From Bifidobacterium stellenboschense (GTDB lineage Bacteria > Actinomycetota > Actinomycetes > Actinomycetales > Bifidobacteriaceae), in assembly GCF_000741785.1 (NCBI RefSeq), contig NZ_JGZP01000014.1, forward strand, positions 248,001 to 312,000: a DNA stretch of 64,000 nt, given 5' to 3'. This document shows, piece by piece, positions 14,558 to 22,683 of this stretch. Under the pieces are notes generated by a model. It saw only the letters and a program-made list of their open reading frames with translations, did no database searches and was not told where the DNA came from. A program made the translations under genes and the position numbers. Positions within the stretch are counted from its first letter, which is position 1. Every line of letters starts with the position of its first letter.

Positions 14558-16771
14558 TTACCAGATGCGCACGCGCGACTCCGGCGCGAGGTACATCGCA
14601 TCGCCCGGCTTCACGTCGAAGGCCTTGTAGAACAGGTCCACGTTGCGCACGATGCCGTTCGTGCGGCACTCGGCGGGGGAGTGCGGATCGATTTGGAGGT
14701 ACTGTTCGGCGAGTTCGTCGCGGTTCTTGGTGCGCCAGATCGAGGCGTAGCTCAGGAAGAAGCGCTGCAGGCCGGTGAAGCCGTCGAGCTCCGGCGCGGT
14801 CGCGAGCGATGTCTCGATCGCCGCGGCGGAACCGTCCTCGGGGCGGCCGGCGGCCTTGTCCAGCGCGAACGCGTACGCCTTCAACGCGATGTTCACGCCG
14901 CCCAGATCGCCGATGTTCTCTCCGATCGTCAACGCGCCGTTCACGTGCGGGGCCTTGTCCGGCTCGTCCGCGTACTTCTCCGCCAACTGGCGAGGCACGA
15001 ACGCGTTGTACTGTTCGATCAGTGCCTTCGTGCGCGCTTCGAAGTTCGCCTTGTCCTCCGCGGTCCACCAGTCGTTGAGCTTGCCGTCGCCGTCGTACTG
15101 CGCGCCCTGATCGTCGAACCCATGACCGATCTCGTGGCCGATCACCGCGCCGATGCCGCCGTAGTTGGCCGCATCCTCCGCATCCGGGTCGAAGAACGGG
15201 GGCTGCAGGATCGCCGCGGGGAACACGATTACGTTCATCGTCGGCTCATAGTAGGCGTTCACCGTCTGCGGGTTCATCAGCCACTCGTCCTTGTCGACAG
15301 GCTTGCCGGCCTTGCCCAGCTCGTAGCCCATCACGTACAGGGCCACGGCCTTCATGTTGTCGGCGAACACCGCATCCTCGTGCACGTCCAGCGCCGCGTA
15401 ATCGCGCCAATGGTTCGTGTAACCGATCTTCGGCGTGAACTTGGAGAGCTTCTCCAACGCCTTCGCCTTCGTGTCCTCGCCCAGCCAATCCGAATTCGTG
15501 ATCGACACGCGGTATGCGTCGATCAGATTCGCGACCAGCTGCTCCATGCGCTGCTTCGAGCTTTCCGGGAAGTGACGCTTTACGTATTCGCGGCCCACAT
15601 CCTCGCCGCACACGCCGTTGACCATGCTCACGCCGCGCTTCCAACGCACACGCTGCTTCTTCTGACCGGACAATACCTTGCCGAAGAAGTCGAAGTTCGT
15701 CCTGTCGAACTCATGCGACAGGTAGGAGGCCGCGCCGACGATCATATGGACGCGCGCCCACAGCTTGAGGTCCTCCAGATCGGCCGCATCCCAGAACGCG
15801 TCGAGACCCGTCAGGAAGCTCGGCTCGTGCACGATCACGCGGCCGAAGATCGCGCGGAAGTCGAGCGGCTGCACGCTCGCCGCTGGCTTGGCGTCGTAAC
15901 CTGCCTGACAGGCGTCGATCCACGCGCCGATGTCGAAGTGCGTGAGCATCGTGGCCAGATCGGCGAAATTGGTGGGATTGTAGGTCTTCACCGAATCGCG
16001 CGTCGCCACATTGTCCCAATGGTTCGCGGCGATGCGGGTCTCCACGTCGAGGAAACGGCGGGCCATGTCGAGAGCGGCCTCGCTCGGCGTCGGAATCGGC
16101 GCCTCGTCGGCATCCTCATCGGAGACGTCGCCGTGCGTCGGAATCTCGTCGTCGACATTCGGATTGTCCTCGGCCGCCGGCGCGTAGCCGGCGTTCACGA
16201 GCTGGGTGGCGACCATGCGCACGTACGCCTCGCGCACCGGCGCGTAATGGTCCTCACGATAGTATGCCTCGTCCGGCAGCAGCAGACCGGCCTGCTCGAT
16301 GTGCAGGATGTTGTGGTCCGGATCGCCCGGATCGCCGTAGACGGCGACGCCGAGGATGTCCGAACCGCCCTCGGCGTTGAGCTCGCCGAGCGCGCGCGTC
16401 ATCTCGGCCTTGCTCGTCACGGCGTCGATGATGTCGAGCGCCGGCTTGATCGGCGCGATGCCGGCCTTCTCGATCGCCTCGGTATTGAGGAACGAACGGT
16501 ACAGGGCGCGCGACTTAGCACCCGGCGCGGCAATGTCGACGCCGGCCGCGTTCTCATCCTCGAGGATGTCGCGGATCTGGTTCTCCGCATCCTCGGCGAG
16601 CTTGTCGAACGAACCGTAGCGGGAACGGTCGTCGGGCAGACGATACGTGTCGATCCACGGGCCGTTCACGTAACGGAACAGATCGTCGGAAGGCTTGACG
16701 ACGCCGGAGAACGACGCCGGGTCGATGCCGGACTTGAGCGCGCCGGCGGCGGTTGCAGATGTTTCACTCAT
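14558..16771 (-). CDS. pepO: M13 family zinc metallopeptidase (PepO-like endopeptidase)
   Basis: Neprilysin-like oligopeptidase of 737 aa, the usual size. The zinc site HEIGH is at residues 546-550, with the third ligand in GENIGDLGG (Glu at about 618) and the family motif NAYYEP just before HEIGH. The protein starts without a signal peptide and ends in SRVRIW, the canonical M13 C terminus, so it is a cytoplasmic peptidase degrading peptides. An acidic insert (about residues 200-230, rich in Asp/Glu) is unusual. It is convergent with the upstream array region and likely transcribed alone or after the small gene at 16808. Confidence 0.93.
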   Translation of the reverse strand: MSETSATAAGALKSGIDPASFSGVVKPSDDLFRYVNGPWIDTYRLPDDRSRYGSFDKLAEDAENQIRDILEDENAAGVDIAAPGAKSRALYRSFLNTEAIEKAGIAPIKPALDIIDAVTSKAEMTRALGELNAEGGSDILGVAVYGDPGDPDHNILHIEQAGLLLPDEAYYREDHYAPVREAYVRMVATQLVNAGYAPAAEDNPNVDDEIPTHGDVSDEDADEAPIPTPSEAALDMARRFLDVETRIAANHWDNVATRDSVKTYNPTNFADLATMLTHFDIGAWIDACQAGYDAKPAASVQPLDFRAIFGRVIVHEPSFLTGLDAFWDAADLEDLKLWARVHMIVGAASYLSHEFDRTNFDFFGKVLSGQKKQRVRWKRGVSMVNGVCGEDVGREYVKRHFPESSKQRMEQLVANLIDAYRVSITNSDWLGEDTKAKALEKLSKFTPKIGYTNHWRDYAALDVHEDAVFADNMKAVALYVMGYELGKAGKPVDKDEWLMNPQTVNAYYEPTMNVIVFPAAILQPPFFDPDAEDAANYGGIGAVIGHEIGHGFDDQGAQYDGDGKLNDWWTAEDKANFEARTKALIEQYNAFVPRQLAEKYADEPDKAPHVNGALTIGENIGDLGGVNIALKAYAFALDKAAGRPEDGSAAAIETSLATAPELDGFTGLQRFFLSYASIWRTKNRDELAEQYLQIDPHSPAECRTNGIVRNVDLFYKAFDVKPGDAMYLAPESRVRIW

Positions 16772-16807
16772 AGGGCCAAGCCTAGTCGGTGCGCCGCCGG
16801 CGGGCCG

Positions 16808-17164
16808 TCAGACGCCCGCGAGCGGCTTGACGACGTCGGCTTGGCCGAGACGCGCGGACACCGCTTCGACGATCGCGTTCACGTTCTTCGTGTTCTTGCC
16901 GTAGTCGATGAGACCGAAATTCAGCTTCGACGTGACCGTGACCCACGTGCGGCCGTCAGGCCCCTGCGTCACCTGCGCCCACGCCTTCTCACCCCACGAG
17001 GTGAGACTGATGCCCTTGACGTATGTGACCGTCCACGTGTTCGAATCGGCCGCGCCCGGCTCGAAGCCGTCCAACGACTGGCTGATTTGCGCCAGTGCGT
17101 CGAACACCTCCTTCGGCTGCTGCGTGAACGCCACCGTGATCGACTTACCTGCTCCCCATCCCAT
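16808..17164 (-). CDS. small conserved-looking protein of unknown function
   Basis: 118-aa soluble protein beginning MGWGAGKSITVAFTQQPKEV. ATG 17164 has AAGGAG at 9 nt, so the start is firm. Beta-rich stretches (WTVTYVKGISL, TWVTVTSKLNFGL) and a C-terminal helix give an appearance similar to a small START/SRPBCC-like fold, but I do not recognise a family. It lies just upstream of pepO on the same strand (36-bp gap), so they may be co-transcribed. Confidence 0.75.
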   Translation of the reverse strand: MGWGAGKSITVAFTQQPKEVFDALAQISQSLDGFEPGAADSNTWTVTYVKGISLTSWGEKAWAQVTQGPDGRTWVTVTSKLNFGLIDYGKNTKNVNAIVEAVSARLGQADVVKPLAGV

Positions 17165-17330
17165 GAGACACGCTCCTTCGTCGTCTCGTCGTTGCCGCAC
17201 CGACTTCGTGCGTGCTCCTACTATCCCACGATTCCGCCGCGCCGACAGGGAGGCGGGCCGGCGCGGCGGATGAACAATGGGTGAATCATTGTGTGGGCGC
17301 CCTCGGGCTTGGAACCGCCCGCGGTTTGGG

Positions 17331-17376
17331 AACCACCCTCAGTCTCGCTACGCGAGCCAGCTCCCGCCAGCGGGAG
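17331..17376 (-). repeat. partial copy of the dispersed GC-rich composite element
   Basis: In reverse orientation this matches the first half of the element seen at 22333, 23932 and 53834: the CTCCCGC/GCGGGAG hairpin, GCGTAGC and GACTGAGGGTGGTT. It lies in the 330-bp gap 17165-17494, which also holds an AGCCGGC/GCCGGCT hairpin (17450-17467) and no gene. Confidence 0.7.
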
Positions 17377-17494
17377 CGGGACGGGCAGGGCGGGAGCTGG
17401 CTGGAGCGGGGCGGGGTGTATACCGCCCATTTCACCACTCCAGAGCGCGAGCCGGCTTCCGCCGGCTGGGGCAGTGACAGGGGGAGCGGGGCCG

Positions 17495-18253
17495 CTACAG
17501 GAGGACGATCTGACGGTTGAGGATCGCGTCGTTGTTCTTCGTCGGCACTGTCTTCCAATCGACCGAACCGAAATCGCCGTGACCCGCGTGACGGTCCACG
17601 TACTTGCGCATCCATTCGAAGCACTGCTGCGTCTGGATCGCATCGCTCAGGGCGCGGTGTTCCTCGTTCTCGGCGATGTCGAAGCGCTGGATCAGATCGA
17701 GCAGACGATGATGGCGTTCACGCGTGAACAGCGTGCGGCTGATCTGCATCGTATCGAAATCCACGCAGGAGAACGGGCCGTCCAGCACCTTGCGCGCGTT
17801 CCAGTCAAGGAAGCTCAGATCGAAGCGGATGTTGTGACCGATCAGCGGCTCGGCCACGGCCACGCCCGTTCCGGTCGTGATGCGTTCGTTGGTTTCCCCG
17901 CCGTTTTCTGTATCCTCCGCGCCCTGCGCGAGCCAGGCAACGAACTCGGGCAGCACCTGGTCGATCGGGTCGAGGCCCGCGACCATATCATCGGTGATGC
18001 CGGTGAGCTTCACCACCGCCGCGGGAATCGGACGCAGCGGGTTCACCAGACGCTGGAAACGGTCCACGATGCGACGGTCACGCACACGCACCGCGCCGAT
18101 CTCCGTGATCGCGCAGCTGTTCGGGTAGAAGCCGGTCGTCTCCAGATCGAGCGCCACATAATCGGACGGGAAGCCCGCCACACGGGAGGAATCCGCGGCG
18201 GCTGCCTCGAGATCGGAATGCTGGTCGAAAACGGTGGTGCCGGAAACGGTCAC
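17495..18253 (-). CDS. DEDDh 3'-5' exonuclease (DnaQ/RNase T type)
   Basis: 252-aa exonuclease that degrades DNA or RNA from the 3' end. Catalytic motifs are in place: DLETTG with Asp36 and Glu38, HNIRFDLSFLD for ExoII, and HRALSDA for ExoIII with the final His and Asp. Translation starts at a GTG (18253) preceded by AAGGAG. Such single-domain proteins resemble the epsilon subunit of DNA polymerase III; whether it proofreads or trims RNA cannot be decided here. Confidence 0.88.
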   Translation of the reverse strand: MTVSGTTVFDQHSDLEAAAADSSRVAGFPSDYVALDLETTGFYPNSCAITEIGAVRVRDRRIVDRFQRLVNPLRPIPAAVVKLTGITDDMVAGLDPIDQVLPEFVAWLAQGAEDTENGGETNERITTGTGVAVAEPLIGHNIRFDLSFLDWNARKVLDGPFSCVDFDTMQISRTLFTRERHHRLLDLIQRFDIAENEEHRALSDAIQTQQCFEWMRKYVDRHAGHGDFGSVDWKTVPTKNNDAILNRQIVLL

Positions 18254-18517
18254 GGCTGCTCCTTACTCACAAGGTCATATTCATCAAGTCGTATGCACTG
18301 GTCACGCGCGTCAGTTATGCGCGGGTCAGGCCGTTCACGCCGTCACGCACGCCTGCGCGGTCGCGGACCATCCGCTATCACGACGGCCTATCATGCGCAC
18401 TCCATGGTAGACGAGCCACCGGGACACGGAACACCTGTACCGGTTCTCGCCGGCACCGCGTGTCACTCGCGGCATTGTACGGTCGCGGTGCCGGTGGCAA
18501 CGCGGTCCGGCACGACA

Positions 18518-18548
18518 AAAGAAAAGCCCGGCGGGAATGCCGGGCTTT
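18518..18548 (-). terminator. Rho-independent terminator for the small gene at 18578-18676
   Basis: AAAGCCCGGC (18523-18532) pairs perfectly with GCCGGGCTTT (18539-18548) around a six-base loop. On the minus strand the stem is followed by a T-rich run (TTTTCTTTT). It lies 29 bp past the stop codon of the small gene. Confidence 0.8.
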
Positions 18549-18577
18549 GAGAGAGAAGAAGAGAAGAAGGGGTTCAG

Positions 18578-18676
18578 TTATGTGGCCTTGAATGGCCTGA
18601 ACCCATACAACCGCGCGATATTCAACGACATATGCGAATCATCTGGGAAAACCGTGTGAGATGCGGCGTCGTTCAT
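18578..18676 (-). CDS. small protein of 32 residues, unknown function
   Basis: A 33-codon frame on the minus strand starts at ATG 18676, preceded by AGGAAAGGG with AAAGG about 10 nt upstream, and ends with TAA 29 bp before a strong Rho-independent terminator. The C-terminal half (SLNIARLYGFRPFKAT) is basic and aromatic; the N-terminal half is acidic and polar. There is no membrane segment. I do not recognise it. Its own start site and terminator argue for a real transcript; a regulatory RNA or a leader is the alternative. Upstream, reading its direction, are the two 21-bp repeat arrays at 18714-18839 and 18939-19011. Confidence 0.55.
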   Translation of the reverse strand: MNDAASHTVFPDDSHMSLNIARLYGFRPFKAT

Positions 18677-18713
18677 GCCGGTATTCCCTTTCCTGGCCCG
18701 TCGAGACGGCGAA

Positions 18714-18839
18714 CGTGCATGGTTTTGAGGCGAACGTGTATGGTCCAAGGTGTGACGTGTATGGTTTCCGAGGCCTTGTGCATGGTTCGGGAGGCCTTGT
18801 GCAGGCCGTTGGAACGAACGTGCGGGGTGCGGTGCTGAA
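18714..18839 (+). repeat. six 21-bp tandem repeats, consensus CGTGYATGGTTT
   Basis: Units start exactly every 21 bp at 18714, 18735, 18756, 18777, 18798 and 18819. Units 1-4 keep [CT]GTG[CT]ATGG; units 5 and 6 are degenerate. The period equals two helical turns, so all sites face the same side of the DNA. They lie just upstream of the small gene in the 944-bp gap 18254-19197. Confidence 0.75.
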
Positions 18840-18938
18840 GAGCGCTGTTACGGAGGAGTAGCTGCCTACGCAAAAGCCCGGAATTCCGACAATCCACGTT
18901 CCGTCTGCCGATGCGTGGATGCCGTTCTTCAGACCCAC

Positions 18939-19011
18939 ACCATACAGGTTGCCTCCACCGGACTACACGTTCATGTCGAAACCATGCAGGTTCGTGCCGA
19001 AACCATGCAGG
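18939..19011 (-). repeat. facing 21-bp repeat array, consensus ACCATRCAGG
   Basis: ACCATACAGG (18939), a degenerate unit (18960), and ACCATGCAGG at 18981 and 19002 keep the same 21-bp spacing. The motif is the complement of the CGTGYATGGT motif of the array at 18714-18839, so the two arrays face each other across about 100 bp. Confidence 0.7.
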
Positions 19012-19197
19012 TTGGTTCCTAATGCCCATTCGCGTCCTTAACCACACGCGTCATCCATATAATCCGGATTATTCGAACTGGCATCGGTCCCGACGACGGA
19101 CGATATGATGCGCCGGCACCTCCTATAGTTGGAATGTCATGCTGCCGTCACCGGCAGACGGCGCGCAAACGGAGACGGCCAAAGCGAAAGGCGAGCA

Positions 19198-21585
19198 ATG
19201 AAACGGATCGTGGCGGGAATCGTGGCGCATGTGGACGCCGGTAAGACCACACTCTCCGAAGCGTTGCTCTACCGCACCGGCGAAATCCGCAAACTCGGCC
19301 GCGTCGACCACGGCGACGCCTTCCTCGACACCGACAGCCTTGAAAAAGCGCGCGGCATCACCATCTCCGCGCATCAGGCGCTCGTCGACTACGGCGACCT
19401 GAAACTCACCCTGCTCGACACCCCCGGCCACGTCGACTTCGCCGCCGAAACCGAACGCGTGCTGCGCGCCCTCGACTACGCGATCCTCGTCGTCTCCGGC
19501 ACCGACGGCGTGCAGGGCCACACCGAAACGCTCTGGCGGCTGCTCGCCCGCTACCAAGTGCCCACGTTCGTCTTCGTCAACAAATGCGACGCCGCCGGAT
19601 TCGACCGTGGCGCGGCGCTCGCAGACCTGCGCCGCCGTCTCGGCGACGCGGTGTACCCGTTGCCGCTGCCCGGTTCGGCCAATGAAATCGATGACGAGCA
19701 TGGTGGAATCACGGATGCTGCCGGCACTGGAATCGACGCTATGATTTCTGACGTCACCCCCGTCGACCTTGGCGACGCCGCCGAGGACATCGCCACGCTT
19801 GACGAATCCGCGATGGACGAATACCTCGAGACCGGTATGTTGACCGTCGGCACGCTGCGCGGCATGATCGCGAATCGTGAGTTGTTCCCCGTGAGCTTCG
19901 GCTCCGCGTTGAAGCTCGACGGCGTGAGGGAATTCCTCGACTCGCTCGACGCGTACACGCGCGAGACCGCGTGGCCGGATGCGTTCGGCGCGCGTGTGTT
20001 CAAGATCTCGCATGACGACAAGCACAACCGGCTCACCTGGCTGCGCGTGACCGGCGGCACGCTGAAGGCCAAGTCGATGGTCACGCTCGGCGGCGGTGCC
20101 AACACCGACAACGCGCCTGCTGATGCCGGCGACGCGACGACGGCTGAACCCACCCCCGAGAAGATCGACCAGGTGCGCGTCTACAACGGCGCGCGCTTCG
20201 AAATCGCCACCGAACTGCCGGCTGGCGCGGTATGCGCGGTCACTGGTCTCGAACGCACGTTCCCGGGTGCCGGGCTCGGTGCGGAGCCGGCGGCGGAAAG
20301 CCCCGAAATGCAGCCGGTCCTCACCTACACGGTGCTGCCTCCGGACGCCGCGGGCGCGACGGGCGACAAGACCGCCATGGGAACAGGCCCCGGCTACACT
20401 GCGGATACCTCCCAGACCGCCATCGGCGGCACCTCCGGCCCCGAGTCCACCGCCCCGACCCCACGCTTCGACGATCTCACCCTGCACAAGGTGATCGCCG
20501 CGCTACGTGAGCTCGAGGACGAGGACCCGCTGCTCCACGTCGTGTGGGTGGAACGGCTGCAGGAGCTCCACGTGCAGCTGATGGGCGCCGTGCAGCTCGA
20601 GATCATCCAGCAGACCCTCCACGACCGGTTCGGCCTCGACGTGGCGTTCGGCCCCGGTTCGATCCTCTACCGCGAGACCATCACCAAGCCCATCGAAGGC
20701 GTCGGTCATTTCGAGCCGCTACGCCATTACGCGGAGGCGCACATCCTGCTCGAACCGGGCGAACCGGGCAGCGGCGTCACGGTGGCGTCCGCGTTGAGCG
20801 TCAACGAACTCGACCGCAACTGGCAGCGGCTCATCCTCACGCATCTGACCGAACGCGAGCATCTGGGCGTACTCACCGGCTCGCCGCTCACGGACGTGAA
20901 AATGACGCTCGTCGCCGCCCGAGCGCACCTGAAGCACACGGAGGGCGGCGACTTCCGGCAGGCCACCTACCGTGCCATCCGGCAGGGGCTGATGGAGGCG
21001 CGCGCCGGCGTGGCCGGCCGCCCGGTCATCGGCGAGGACACGGCGCGGCCTGCGTACGAGTCGCCGGAGGAGGACGAGACGGACGACGGCGAGAACGACA
21101 AGGCCCGCGGCAAGGGCAGCGGCGGCGTCGGCGACCGCGACGTCGCCGCGATGGTGAAGGCCGTCGCCGCCGATCCGGGCAACTGCGTGCTGCTGGAACC
21201 GTGGTACCGGTTCCGTCTCGAAGTGCCGTCCGACATGATCGGGCGCGCGATGGCCGACATCCAGCGCATGTCCGGCACGTTCGAGGCGCCCGCGGACGAC
21301 GGCGACTATGCGGTCGTCGAAGGCGAGGCGCCGGTGAGCGAGATGCGCGACTATGCGATGGACGTGAACGCGTACACGCACGGCCGTGGACGGTTCTCCG
21401 CCACATTCGGCGGATACAAGCCGTGCCATGACGCGGCGCGCGTGATCGAGGAGACCGCGTACGACCCGGAATCCGATGTGGAGAACACACCCGATTCGGT
21501 GTTCTGCGCGCACGGCGCCGGATACCCGGTCAAATGGTACAAAGTCCCCGAATTCGCCCACGTCGACTACGCGACCGCCCTGTAG
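19198..21585 (+). CDS. EF-G-like translational GTPase, Tet(M)/ribosomal protection family
   Basis: Ribosome-dependent GTPase related to tetracycline ribosomal protection proteins. GTPase motifs are complete: AHVDAGKTT (10-18), RGITI (52-56), DTPGHVDF (74-81) and NKCD (128-131). At 795 aa it is much longer than Tet(M)/Tet(W) (639 aa), because of Ala/Thr/Gly-rich and acidic inserts, for example around residues 300-320, 385-425 and 620-650. Codon use matches the chromosome, so it looks like a resident gene rather than an acquired resistance gene. ATG 19198 follows AAAGGCG. A role in resistance is not shown by sequence alone. Confidence 0.85.
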   Translation: MKRIVAGIVAHVDAGKTTLSEALLYRTGEIRKLGRVDHGDAFLDTDSLEKARGITISAHQALVDYGDLKLTLLDTPGHVDFAAETERVLRALDYAILVVSGTDGVQGHTETLWRLLARYQVPTFVFVNKCDAAGFDRGAALADLRRRLGDAVYPLPLPGSANEIDDEHGGITDAAGTGIDAMISDVTPVDLGDAAEDIATLDESAMDEYLETGMLTVGTLRGMIANRELFPVSFGSALKLDGVREFLDSLDAYTRETAWPDAFGARVFKISHDDKHNRLTWLRVTGGTLKAKSMVTLGGGANTDNAPADAGDATTAEPTPEKIDQVRVYNGARFEIATELPAGAVCAVTGLERTFPGAGLGAEPAAESPEMQPVLTYTVLPPDAAGATGDKTAMGTGPGYTADTSQTAIGGTSGPESTAPTPRFDDLTLHKVIAALRELEDEDPLLHVVWVERLQELHVQLMGAVQLEIIQQTLHDRFGLDVAFGPGSILYRETITKPIEGVGHFEPLRHYAEAHILLEPGEPGSGVTVASALSVNELDRNWQRLILTHLTEREHLGVLTGSPLTDVKMTLVAARAHLKHTEGGDFRQATYRAIRQGLMEARAGVAGRPVIGEDTARPAYESPEEDETDDGENDKARGKGSGGVGDRDVAAMVKAVAADPGNCVLLEPWYRFRLEVPSDMIGRAMADIQRMSGTFEAPADDGDYAVVEGEAPVSEMRDYAMDVNAYTHGRGRFSATFGGYKPCHDAARVIEETAYDPESDVENTPDSVFCAHGAGYPVKWYKVPEFAHVDYATAL

Positions 21586-21622
21586 AGCTCTTTCAGGATT
21601 CCTTTGTCAGGCTCCCCGCGTC

Positions 21623-22297
21623 CTACCAGATCTGCGGCCGCACGAACCCGTGGCGTTCGAGGAACCGCTGCACGTCGCGCAGCTCGTCCATGTTGATGGA
21701 GTGCGCCATGCCCGGGTACACGTGCTCGTCGAGCGTGCCGTGCGTGCGCCAGAACGCGCTCATCGCCGTCACATCCGACTTGGGGAAGATGTCGTCGATC
21801 GCGCCGTGGCCGTAGAAGACCGGCGGCTTCGCGCCCGCGCCAGCGAGCGTCGCGTCGCCGGGCAGGTCGCCGGGGGCGAGCCAGCCGGAGAAGCTGACGG
21901 CCGCCGCGTAGCGCGCCGGGTCGAAGCGCAGCATGTGCGCGGCGAGCAGGCCGCCCTGCGAGAAGCCCATCGTGACGACCGTGCGGTCGGCGGGGATGTT
22001 CGCGCGCACCCAGTCGTCGATCGCCTGCGCCGCCTCCTTCGCCTGACGGGTCAGGGATTCGCCCTCCGGCACGCCCTCGTGCGCCCAGTCGCCGAACCAG
22101 GTGCCGCCCATGCCGTAGGGGATCGGGGCCCTGAGGCTCGCGTAGTCGGCGGAACCGGCGCCGCAGTAGCGCAGCAGGTCGGGCAGATCGTATTCGTTGG
22201 AACCCCATCCGTGCAGCAGCACGAACACGGGGGAGCCGGTGGCGCCGGAGCCCGAGCCGGCGCCGTTCAGACGCGTCAAAGCCTTCGTGATCTTCAT
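21623..22297 (-). CDS. alpha/beta hydrolase, carboxylesterase/phospholipase type
   Basis: 224-aa hydrolase of the YpfH-like esterase group. The serine nucleophile is in GFSQGG, the oxyanion-side motif is LLHGWGSNEYD, and the likely catalytic Asp and His are in GAIDDIFP and MAHSIN. Length is normal. ATG 22297 has a GGGAGG only one base away, an unusually short spacing, but no better start is visible. It is convergent with the GTPase gene. Confidence 0.85.
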   Translation of the reverse strand: MKITKALTRLNGAGSGSGATGSPVFVLLHGWGSNEYDLPDLLRYCGAGSADYASLRAPIPYGMGGTWFGDWAHEGVPEGESLTRQAKEAAQAIDDWVRANIPADRTVVTMGFSQGGLLAAHMLRFDPARYAAAVSFSGWLAPGDLPGDATLAGAGAKPPVFYGHGAIDDIFPKSDVTAMSAFWRTHGTLDEHVYPGMAHSINMDELRDVQRFLERHGFVRPQIW

Positions 22298-22332
22298 GCC
22301 TCCCAGTGTAGGCCGGCGGTAGCCTCGCCCCG

Positions 22333-22442
22333 CTCCCGCCGGCGGGAGCTGGCCCGCGAAGCGGGACTGAGGGTGGTGGACGCCGGTTCGCATCGGGACC
22401 ACCCCCACCCGGCTGCCGCCGGGAGCCCCCGCCGGCGGGGGC
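22333..22442 (+). repeat. dispersed GC-rich composite element, copy 1
   Basis: About 110 bp built of a CTCCCGCCGGCGGGAG hairpin, a GCGAAGC block, GGACTGAGGGTGGT, a variable centre, ACCACCCCCACCCGGC and a second hairpin ending GCCGGCGGGGGC. Near-identical copies are at 23932-24039 and 53834-53951. It lies in the 386-bp gap between the esterase and the divergent PLP enzyme gene. Confidence 0.75.
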
Positions 22443-22564
22443 GTGCGCGTGAATCCGCTGCTGCGCCGGGAGCCTTGCCGGTGGGGTGTGTGAGAAACCG
22501 GGCGTGCGAAGAACCGTGCGTGCGGGGAACCGTGCGTGCGGGGAACCGATCCGACGATAACAAC

Positions 22565-22593
22565 CCATAAGGAAGCCGTATAGCAACGCCGTG
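22565..22593 (+). repeat. 29-bp repeat, copy 1 (CCATAAGGARGCC type)
   Basis: Begins CCATAAGGAAGCCGTATAGC and matches 30565-30593 at 27 of 29 positions in the same orientation. It sits about 90 bp upstream of the PLP enzyme gene at 22684. Confidence 0.7.
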
Positions 22594-22683
22594 GGATTAC
22601 GCGAAAACGTTGGTTATGCTCGGTAGCAGCCGTGCGGGGAACGGCCCCGCGCAATGCCACGCGAACACGATAGGGGGTGCGCA

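Noticed and set aside
18673..19047. A 124-codon minus-strand frame with heptapeptide repeats
   Set aside because: The heptads are a consequence of the 21-bp DNA repeats, which stay open in several frames on both strands; no ribosome binding site or family resemblance supports it.
19123..20487. Long open frame antisense to the Tet(M)-like gene
   Set aside because: Same antisense artefact; the sense frame has all GTPase motifs.
19198..21585. Acquired tetracycline resistance gene tet(W) or tet(M)
   Set aside because: Length, inserts and codon use differ from the mobile genes, and no transposase or flanking repeat is present.
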